From Dyadobacter sp. CY326 (GTDB taxonomy: Bacteria > Bacteroidota > Bacteroidia > Cytophagales > Spirosomataceae): 64,000 nucleotides of DNA. The notes beneath the pieces were generated by a model, which ran no database searches, was not told the origin of the DNA, and saw only the letters and a list, made by a program, of their open reading frames with translations. Position numbers and translations under genes: made by a program. The stretch is taken from positions 248,001-312,000 of the forward strand of contig NZ_JAJUXI010000002.1 of the NCBI RefSeq assembly GCF_021390515.1, in the 5' to 3' direction. Numbering within the stretch: position 1 is the stretch's first letter; every line of letters starts with the position of its first letter. Shown here one piece after another: positions 16,745 to 24,248 of this stretch.

Positions 16745-18112
16745 TCATTTCGTCTCCCGCACTTTCAGGCTGCGGAACGAAACATTGTCTCCATGATCCT
16801 GCAAAAGCAAATTGCCCTGCTGTGAAAGGCCAAAGCCTTCAAAACCTTTGAATTTAGACTCGGCAACGAATTCTTTGAACTGCTGCGAGCCGCGCACATA
16901 TTCAACCACTTTATAACCGTTCAAAAAATGCTGAACCGTCCCGTCCTTCTGCACAACAACGCGGCCCTGGTTCCACTCTCCTATTTTCTTTACTGCATTC
17001 TTTGGCCTGTCGGCCGGGATAACGTCATAAAAAGAAGCAATGGTCCGATTTCCGTTTTTGCCTAGCTTAGCATCCGGATGTTTCTCATCATCAAGCACTT
17101 GATATTCACATCCAATGCCTGATTTCCCTCCTGAATTGAATTTTTGATCAACAAAATATTTCACCCCGCTATTCGCACCTTCGGTCAATTTGAAATCGAA
17201 TTCAAACTCGAAAGCCGGGCCGAATAATTTTTTGGTAACAATGTCATTTCCAGTTTCCGAACCGTCAGATTTAGAAATCGTGATTGTGCCGTCGTTGTAA
17301 GTCCAGCGCTTGTTTGGGAAATCGGTGCCGCCGTAAGAACGCCATTGATCCGCGGACTTTCCATCGTAAAGCAATGCATAACCCTGCGCTTTCTCCGCTT
17401 CGTTAAGCGAATTGGGAATGAGGTTCACAATGCGAATGTTGCTCGCAGGACTTGGTTTGAGATCTTTTGTTTTGATTCTTACATTCTTCCAGCTCACCTG
17501 CGTGCCTTCCAGATCTTTACTGCCAATGGCGTGCACTTGCAAACAAATGAATCCGCTCGGCGTCATATCGTCAATCACATGCGCAACAGGAACGCCATTC
17601 AGAAATGTGCGGATGGAGCTTCCTATGGCTTCAATGCGATATTTGTTCCATTCATCTTTTTTAAAAGCCTTTTTTCCTTCCGGGTTCAAATCCAGAGGAT
17701 AAAGCCAGCCGCGGCGCGCTTCGTCATAAATGCCTGCCGAATAAGCGCGGTCACTCGGATCAATTTCGACCTGGTAACCATGCACACGGCCGTTCTGATA
17801 ATCCGGTGTGGACAAACTACGGATCTGGATGCCGGAATTCAGCTTGTTATCGACTTTTACATCGCATTCAAAAATGAAGTCGCCATAATCCTTTTCCGTC
17901 GTCAAAAACGAATTGGGCGTATCCGTCACGGAAGTCCCGACAATGGCGCCGTCTTTCACCTCATATTTGGCTTTTCCATTCAATTGCTTCCAGCCAGTCA
18001 GGTCTTTCCCATTGAAAAGATTCTCCCAACCATCATTTGATTTTTGCGCATCTGCCACAGAAATTGTCATTGTTAACAGCAGAATTGCGAGCGATAACCT
18101 GTTTTTTCTCAT
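16745..18112 (-). CDS. Double DUF1080 (3-keto-disaccharide hydrolase-type) protein
   Basis: 455 residues from the ATG at 18112 (MRKNRLSLAILLLTMTISVADAQ, a signal peptide; the longer frame to 18151 adds non-signal residues). Two consecutive DUF1080 beta-sandwich domains are visible: GWENLFNGKDLTGWKQLNGK onward, and a second opening GYALLYDGKSADQWRSYGG near residue 243. Each shows the concanavalin-like pattern (NSGIQIRSL; NSGVKYFV). DUF1080 members are described as 3-keto-disaccharide hydrolases acting after C3 oxidation of a glycoside. Adjacent Gfo/Idh/MocA supports this chemistry. Whether both domains are active cannot be judged. Confidence 0.88.
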   Translation of the reverse strand: MRKNRLSLAILLLTMTISVADAQKSNDGWENLFNGKDLTGWKQLNGKAKYEVKDGAIVGTSVTDTPNSFLTTEKDYGDFIFECDVKVDNKLNSGIQIRSLSTPDYQNGRVHGYQVEIDPSDRAYSAGIYDEARRGWLYPLDLNPEGKKAFKKDEWNKYRIEAIGSSIRTFLNGVPVAHVIDDMTPSGFICLQVHAIGSKDLEGTQVSWKNVRIKTKDLKPSPASNIRIVNLIPNSLNEAEKAQGYALLYDGKSADQWRSYGGTDFPNKRWTYNDGTITISKSDGSETGNDIVTKKLFGPAFEFEFDFKLTEGANSGVKYFVDQKFNSGGKSGIGCEYQVLDDEKHPDAKLGKNGNRTIASFYDVIPADRPKNAVKKIGEWNQGRVVVQKDGTVQHFLNGYKVVEYVRGSQQFKEFVAESKFKGFEGFGLSQQGNLLLQDHGDNVSFRSLKVRETK

Positions 18113-18234
18113 TTGTAAAGAACTGAATTGGATAAATAATGAATGTAACAACCCTCCTTCGCATGGCGCACATTACTCTAATGAACGACATTTTGCGGGC
18201 TCTACCCTTACAACCGGAATGCGCTTTTAGCAAC

Positions 18235-18279
18235 TATTCCCATCATGCAAAAGACCTCGCTTTTGACATGATGGGAATA
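18235..18279 (-). terminator. Strong hairpin between susD and the DUF1080 gene
   Basis: 19-bp stem (13 bp TATTCCCATCATG / CATGATGGGAATA, then CAAAAG / CTTTTG across one bulged A) with a 6-base loop. There is no T tract on the minus strand, so it is likelier an mRNA stabiliser or partial attenuator than a full terminator, protecting the susCD part of the message from the downstream genes. Confidence 0.7.
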
Positions 18280-18299
18280 TACATTAATCTTTGTTATGC

Positions 18300-19961
18300 T
18301 CAATAACCAGGATTCTGAGGGAATGCCGCGGCTCCACCTTCTGTCCGGTCAATCTGCGTTTGCGGAATCGGCCGCACGAGGTGAATTGCCTTTACATTCG
18401 GAGCAGCTTGTGCATTGTATTTTTTCACGCGTTCTACGAGGTTGCCCCAGCGTTTCAAATCCATCCAGCGCGTCTGCTCGCCCAGCAATTCACGCCCACG
18501 CTCTTCCATGAGCATCTCCATGTTCATATCCGCCTGCTTAATCTCCATTGCGGCCGTTTTGCCTGGAAATGCTGCACGACGGCGCACCATATTAAGAGCT
18601 TCGGTTGCCTCTTTAACTTTTCCGGTCAGTAATTGCGCTTCTGCCAACATTAAATAGGTGTCTGCGAGTCGGAAACACATGTAATCTCTGCTTCCCGGCT
18701 CATAAGTGCGGTCTGGACGCAATGGATCAAGAAATTTTTTCAACGTTGGAAACAAGGCTTCGTCATAGCGGCTTGGCACCAAAACCTGATATGGTTTTTT
18801 CGCTCTTTCGGCCAATGGCATTTCATAACCGGGAATGAAGATGGCCGTGTCGCCTGCTTTGAAAGTCACCTCTGTTTTTGAGTTGTCAAACACGTTTGTA
18901 AACTTGCCCGGATTGTTGGAAATCCATGTGTCCTTGAAAGTTTTCTTGTAACGAGAATCATTAACGCGGTCTTTAAACACGGTTTCAAGCGTGTATTGCG
19001 TCGGACGCAACCTTTTGAAAGGCCGACCATTCAGGATATCACGAACCATTCCGGCCTGCACGTCATATTGCATTCCAAAATAAAGGTGCAAGCTGTTTCC
19101 CGTTCCGTTAGTTAGTGGATCTGTTGTATACTGAACCGCAAATACAACTTCATCATGATTTTGATTTGCCTGATCAAAAACGCTGGCGAAATCTGGCAGT
19201 AACTTAAATGTGTAATTATTGATCACATTGGATGCATAGGTTGCAGCTTTGGCATAATCATCAGCCGCTTTTGAACTTGAATTTCCTTTTGCCAAATACA
19301 CTTTCGCGAGCAAATGCTCCGCTGCCGGCTTCGTGGCGCGTCCATAATCCGTTGCTTTTGCTTTGTTTTCAAGATCCGGCAAGGCAGATTCCAAATCAGA
19401 AATAATCGACTTGTAAATCTCCGATTCCGGTGCGCGGGAAGTTTTCTTGGTTGGCAAAATTGTTTCGGTCAATCTCAGATCGACCTCTCCAAATTGCTGC
19501 AACAGGAGAAAATAGTAATGTGCACGTAAAAACTTCATTTCCGCCACGCGCTGCTTTTTAACAGCATCTGCGACTGTCGCTGCGGGCGCACGCTCGATAA
19601 CGGCATTACAAACGTTGATTCCGCGATAAGTCTCGTCCCATATCGTTGCCAAATAGTCCACAGTTGGCTGCAACTGCGCATCGTAAAAGTGAAAACCTTT
19701 GTAACCGCCATCGGCGCCTGTTGCGTAAAGGTCTGTTCCAAACTCAGTCATGGTCAGCCCTTGCTGCGTTCCATAATAGTTGCGCAACGAAGAATAGGCC
19801 GACTTTGCAGCATCTTCAAACCCTTTTGGCGTGTTGATATAGTCGTTGCCAATGCTCGAAATCACTTCCTCATCGAGCAAGTCGCTGCATGATTGGCCCA
19901 TGAGCATAAGCGCCGCAAGGCCAATGTATTTATATGTTTTTTTAATGTATCTGAATGTCAT
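18300..19961 (-). CDS. SusD/RagB family nutrient-binding outer-membrane lipoprotein
   Basis: 553 residues with a lipoprotein signal (LMLMGQSCSDLL, lipid-modified C25). The SusD fold is clear from the TPR-rich N-terminus (AAKSAYSSLRNYYGTQQGL; AEMKFLRAHYYFLLLQQFGEV) and the C-terminal ERGRELLGEQTRWMDLKRWG, a diagnostic SusD motif. It caps the SusC channel on the cell surface and binds oligosaccharide ligand. It starts 44 bases after the susC stop, in an operon. Confidence 0.95.
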   Translation of the reverse strand: MTFRYIKKTYKYIGLAALMLMGQSCSDLLDEEVISSIGNDYINTPKGFEDAAKSAYSSLRNYYGTQQGLTMTEFGTDLYATGADGGYKGFHFYDAQLQPTVDYLATIWDETYRGINVCNAVIERAPAATVADAVKKQRVAEMKFLRAHYYFLLLQQFGEVDLRLTETILPTKKTSRAPESEIYKSIISDLESALPDLENKAKATDYGRATKPAAEHLLAKVYLAKGNSSSKAADDYAKAATYASNVINNYTFKLLPDFASVFDQANQNHDEVVFAVQYTTDPLTNGTGNSLHLYFGMQYDVQAGMVRDILNGRPFKRLRPTQYTLETVFKDRVNDSRYKKTFKDTWISNNPGKFTNVFDNSKTEVTFKAGDTAIFIPGYEMPLAERAKKPYQVLVPSRYDEALFPTLKKFLDPLRPDRTYEPGSRDYMCFRLADTYLMLAEAQLLTGKVKEATEALNMVRRRAAFPGKTAAMEIKQADMNMEMLMEERGRELLGEQTRWMDLKRWGNLVERVKKYNAQAAPNVKAIHLVRPIPQTQIDRTEGGAAAFPQNPGY

Positions 19962-20005
19962 CTTCTTAAAAATTAAATGTTGTTACCAGGACTTTTCAGC
20001 ATGGA

Positions 20006-23000
20006 TCAAAACTTCACATTAAGTCCGACCGTGGAAACACGCGTTGCAGGTGTTACGCCCGATCCGATTGTTGTTTCCGAAGTTTCAGGATCCACACCAT
20101 TGTATTTCGAGCGGTATTTTGACCAGATTTTTGGCTGCTGAATGCTGGCAAACAAACGCAGCGATTCGAGGCCCAGTCTTTTGGTCAATTTGTTGGTGAA
20201 AGTATAACCGAAGTTGATGTTCCGGATTTTCACGAATGAACCGTCGTAATAAATGATCGCCTGATTGTTAACCGGAAACTCCTGATCCTTATTGGGTTGC
20301 GGAAATTCGTTGGTTGGATTGTTCGGCGTCCAGTAATCCACATACATTTGCTGATAACGGCCTGCCAACGCGTTGTTATCTCGGTGGAAACCGCTGATGA
20401 TCATCTGTCCTTGTCTCGCATATATAAAAAATGAAAAGTCAAATCCTTTGAAATTGAAACGGTTGGTAATCCCACCGCTCCAATCCGGCACATCCGAGCC
20501 CAGTTTCTGACGATCATCTGCATTGATTTTTCCATCAGGTTGACCAGTCAATTGTCCGTCCGAACCGCGTCCGTTTACGTCAGCAACCTTGATCTGACCG
20601 ACGCGACTTCCGTATGATTTGGCAGCGTCAGCTTCGTTAGTCTGCCAGATTCCTGCTTTTTTGTAATCAAAAAATTCCGAGAGCGGATAGCCGATGAACC
20701 ATTTGTTACCCAAATCATCCACAGCGCCATTATATAAGGAAATGATTTCTTCTGTGTTTTTGGTAAACTGGAAATCAGTGGTCCATTTGAAACCGCTTTT
20801 GGTGTTAACATTAATCGTCGAAACGCCAAGCTCAATTCCCCTGTTGCGGGTCTCGCCCACGTTACGCGTAACCGCATTGAAACCAATGGATGCCGGCAAC
20901 TGATCCGAAAGCAGCAAATCCGTCGTGTTTGTTTCATAGAGTTCAAGTGATCCCTGAACGCGCCCTTTGAGGAAGCTGAAATCGATTCCCACATTCTTCG
21001 TCGCGGAAGATTCCCATCTCAAATCAGGATTACCAATTGTGTTCGGGCGTTGTCCGTAAGCCGGCGTGTTGTCAAAAGCATAAATTGTCCTGCCCAATAA
21101 TCCCTGCGTTTGATAAGGTGCAACGCCCTGGTTACCCACAGATCCGTAACTTACGCGCAGTTTTAAAAGGTCAAGCCAGGAAACGCCTTTCATAAACGGC
21201 TCGTTGGAAATGTTCCACCCCAAAGCAACACCGGGAAATGTTCCGTATTTTGTATTTTCCCCAAATCGGCTGGACCCGTCGCGACGAGCCGTAACGGTTA
21301 CCAAATATTTGTCGTTGTAATCGTAATTGATCCGCGCCATGTAGGAATTCAATGTCCAGGGAATGAGCACACTACCAACTCCAAGAACCGCACTTGCGTT
21401 ACCCACATTGTAAAATTGCTGCGTTTCAGCCGGAATGCCCTGAACTGAAACGGTGTTAGCCTCAAAGTTTTCGCGTTGAACAGAATGCAGTGCGGTGATG
21501 CCTAAATTGTGTTTCGCTGCGAATGTTTTGTTATAGGTGACAATGTTTTCCAATGTCCAGTTGAAGCCATATTGGTTGTAAATGGCAGCCTGCGGATCGC
21601 CGCCTTTTCTCGCATTGGTTTGTGCACCAATGAAGCGTCCACCGCGTTCAACTGCGAAATCCGGACCGAAATTGATCCGATATTTCAACCCTTCAATGAT
21701 CTTGACTTCGGTGTAAATGCTGTTGAAGATCCGGTATTTTTTGCGTTCGTCAACCTGCGCTCCTGGCACGATTTCAGCAAGTGGGTTGGTCAAAAGTGCG
21801 TCGTTTGTTGGCGCAAAAATGATTTTGCCATTGTCGTCATACGCTTTTCCTAATGGGTTTTGATTCAATGTAAACGAATAGGGATTCAGATCTTTACCAT
21901 TTCTAACCGAATACATTAAATAAGAGGAAATGCCCACCTTAACCCGGCTGTTGATGTTATGGTCAATGTTTGCACGAAGGGAAGTTCTTGTGTAATCCAG
22001 TCCTTCTGAAATTCCTTTATCCCTAAAAAACCCGCCTGAAATGTAAAATTGCGTCTTTTCGTTGCCACCCTGCACACCCACTGAATGATTTTGCTGGAAG
22101 CCCTGACGCAAGATCATGTCCTGATAATCTGTCGTGCGGTTGTTTTTAATTCCGTCCAGCTCCACTGCTTCAAACAATTTGGAATCTGCAAATGCATCCA
22201 CCTGGCCGGTTGGCACCGGATTTCCATTGGCATCTTTGTAAAGACTTCCCGCAGCAATTCCGCGGCGCGACTCGCGCATATATTCCGCAAATTCTGGTCC
22301 TGAAAACAAGCGGATCTTGTCCAATGCATCCGTTACGCCCACATAAGTGTCGTAGCTGATGGTCGTTTTGCCTTTGGTGGCTTCGCCTCTTTTGGTTGTG
22401 ATCAAAACAACACCATTGGCTCCTCTCGCACCATAAATCGCAGTGGCCGTTGCATCTTTCAGGATCTCCATGGACGCAACATCATTGGGATTCATATCTT
22501 CATAACCACCTGACACAAAGTCGAATGGACGTGTAGACATCAATTCATTCCGGTCACCCGCCAAAGGAATTCCATCCACAACATACAATGGGTTATTGCC
22601 CGCATTGAATGAGCGCCGACCACGAATCAAAACTTTTGGAACCGAACCCGGTTTACTTCCCGACTGCGAAACGTCCACACCCGCAACGCGACCTTGCATT
22701 GCCTGGCCAATGTTTGTAATCGGCATTTCACTGATTTGCTTTGAGCTTACCGAAGAAATCGCCCCTGTTGTCTGACTTTTTTTCTGGCTACCATAACCCA
22801 CGACCACAACTTCTGTAAGCGACTTCATATCCGCATCCAGCCTGATATCTACAACGCTTTTTGCGCCTACCGCAACTTCCTGCGTGATGAAACCTACGGA
22901 TGAAAACACCAGTATCGCGCCATTATCTGGCACGTCAATCTTAAATTGTCCGTCAACATCTGTGTTTGTTCCACTGCGGCTTCCTTTCAACACAACCGAC

Positions 23001-23194
23001 ACGCCGGGAATCGGCGTGTTGTCCTCTGATGACGTGATTTTCCCGGACACCGTTTTGTCGATCGGGAAAACGTGGGTTACATTCGGGCGGTTCAGTGAGA
23101 ATGCCGGGCCTGAGAGGCCGGACACAATCATTGCTGCCATGGTCCAGCGCAGCGCGCCTTGACCAGCAAAAGTAAATTTTCTTTTCATACGCAT
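20006..23194 (-). CDS. SusC/RagA family TonB-dependent receptor
   Basis: 1062-residue outer-membrane transporter. A signal region (about 1-33) is followed by a carboxypeptidase-regulatory-like domain (SGKITSSEDNTPIPGVSVVL, about 47-130) with a TonB-box-like segment (EVVVVGYGSQKK), a plug domain (QISEMPITNIGQAMQGRVAG, IRGRRSFNAGNNPLYVVDG, GANGVVLITTKRG) and a 22-strand barrel ending in F. No N-terminal STN signalling domain is present, so this SusC is not of the sigma/anti-sigma transducer type. It is first gene of the locus; promoter expected right of 23194. Confidence 0.95.
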   Translation of the reverse strand: MRMKRKFTFAGQGALRWTMAAMIVSGLSGPAFSLNRPNVTHVFPIDKTVSGKITSSEDNTPIPGVSVVLKGSRSGTNTDVDGQFKIDVPDNGAILVFSSVGFITQEVAVGAKSVVDIRLDADMKSLTEVVVVGYGSQKKSQTTGAISSVSSKQISEMPITNIGQAMQGRVAGVDVSQSGSKPGSVPKVLIRGRRSFNAGNNPLYVVDGIPLAGDRNELMSTRPFDFVSGGYEDMNPNDVASMEILKDATATAIYGARGANGVVLITTKRGEATKGKTTISYDTYVGVTDALDKIRLFSGPEFAEYMRESRRGIAAGSLYKDANGNPVPTGQVDAFADSKLFEAVELDGIKNNRTTDYQDMILRQGFQQNHSVGVQGGNEKTQFYISGGFFRDKGISEGLDYTRTSLRANIDHNINSRVKVGISSYLMYSVRNGKDLNPYSFTLNQNPLGKAYDDNGKIIFAPTNDALLTNPLAEIVPGAQVDERKKYRIFNSIYTEVKIIEGLKYRINFGPDFAVERGGRFIGAQTNARKGGDPQAAIYNQYGFNWTLENIVTYNKTFAAKHNLGITALHSVQRENFEANTVSVQGIPAETQQFYNVGNASAVLGVGSVLIPWTLNSYMARINYDYNDKYLVTVTARRDGSSRFGENTKYGTFPGVALGWNISNEPFMKGVSWLDLLKLRVSYGSVGNQGVAPYQTQGLLGRTIYAFDNTPAYGQRPNTIGNPDLRWESSATKNVGIDFSFLKGRVQGSLELYETNTTDLLLSDQLPASIGFNAVTRNVGETRNRGIELGVSTINVNTKSGFKWTTDFQFTKNTEEIISLYNGAVDDLGNKWFIGYPLSEFFDYKKAGIWQTNEADAAKSYGSRVGQIKVADVNGRGSDGQLTGQPDGKINADDRQKLGSDVPDWSGGITNRFNFKGFDFSFFIYARQGQMIISGFHRDNNALAGRYQQMYVDYWTPNNPTNEFPQPNKDQEFPVNNQAIIYYDGSFVKIRNINFGYTFTNKLTKRLGLESLRLFASIQQPKIWSKYRSKYNGVDPETSETTIGSGVTPATRVSTVGLNVKF

Positions 23195-23659
23195 TAATGG
23201 AAATTGTAGGTTCTGACTGTTAATTGCTGGACGACCATTTCTAAGGTTACCCTTAAAAAAAGTTATATTTTTTATAAAAATAATGTTAGTGTAAATCGTC
23301 GGTTACAAGTGTATTGGTTACTTATAGGTATAATGATGTTAACTGGCGAATTGGAAGTAAGCAGCGATGAAGTCTGGGCAACGATTTTGAATAATTCCAA
23401 TAACTACATTATTTGTTAAGATAATGCAATTGAAATGAATGGTCGAGGATAGGAATAAGCTGAGAAATGCGGAAAGAAAACAGAGAATTTATTTATGCAA
23501 ACGTTATCGGGAACGTTGCCAATGTAGGGCTCATCAAATATTTAATTGTAGAAAACCTATTTTGAGTAATAAAAACAGTCACAAAGATGACCGAGCTAAA
23601 CTTGCCAATTTGTATTATTACCAAAACGAAAGAGAGAAAATTTGCAGAACAGAACGGAC
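23195..23659. other. 465-base intergenic stretch upstream of susC
   Basis: No convincing gene is seen. AT-rich, with poly-A/T runs near 23250-23290. An open frame on the + strand from 23439 is judged spurious (see rejected items). It must contain the susC promoter on the minus strand, but no clear TAnnTTTG/-33 pair could be picked out. Confidence 0.5.
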
Positions 23660-24043
23660 TCAGCGAATCAGAGAAAAAAATACGAAGGCAAGCAAAATAA
23701 TTACGACCATAGAAATCACCCCCACAACAATGCCGCTAGGCTTAACGGACTCGCTATACGCGCTCGGCTGTCCCGACTCACGCTCCTTGATACTTTCAAG
23801 CGAATTCCGAATCCTGCCCCAAATTGAATTAACATCCTGACTTGAAAGCGAATCAGTTCTCCAATCCGAAGCCATTAATACAAGCTCCCGGGCTCGCGCG
23901 ACTGTGTCCTTCATGGCAGGATATTTCACGATCCATCCTTCCCAAAACGACCTGATAGGTGGATCATCAGGAAACCGGACCCATCTAATGAATAGGTTTT
24001 CCATCGCTAACTCTTCTGCCGATAACTCTGAAAACGGTTTCAT
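23660..24043 (-). CDS. Truncated anti-sigma-factor-like membrane protein
   Basis: 127 residues. The N-terminus (LAMENLFIRWVRFPDDPPIR, then FWEGWIVKYPAMKDTVARARELV) resembles the cytoplasmic sigma-binding segment of Cytophagales FecR anti-sigma factors, and a single transmembrane helix lies near the end (GIVVGVISMVVIILLAFVFFS). The protein stops right after it, lacking the periplasmic FecR domain. No FecR-like sequence was found in the three frames just beyond the stop. It sits upstream of susC in the same orientation with a 465-base gap and no sigma gene beside it. It may be a remnant or a minimal anti-sigma factor. Confidence 0.6.
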   Translation of the reverse strand: MKPFSELSAEELAMENLFIRWVRFPDDPPIRSFWEGWIVKYPAMKDTVARARELVLMASDWRTDSLSSQDVNSIWGRIRNSLESIKERESGQPSAYSESVKPSGIVVGVISMVVIILLAFVFFSLIR

Positions 24044-24248
24044 TTCAAGCGCTTAATTAATTCAAAAGGCTCATTCCCTTTGCTACCAAATCCACAAAGC
24101 TAATTTGCAAAAGCGTCTTAAAAACACTGCACCGGAAGATCTGCGAATTTAACAAATAAGAAACTTTGTCAGGGTTTATACTCAAAACGTCTGCCTTTCC
24201 TTACCTTTACCGCCTGTTTTATAGAGTGTAATGACCAAAATTTATACA

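Noticed and set aside
17345-18040. 231-codon antisense frame inside the DUF1080 gene
   Set aside because: A shadow of the double DUF1080 gene, with no signal peptide or domain.
23439-23840. Plus-strand open frame of 133 codons
   Set aside because: It overlaps the anti-sigma-like gene on the other strand, its composition is Lys/Arg/Asn-rich without domain features, and the amino acid pattern is that of reading AT-rich spacer DNA.
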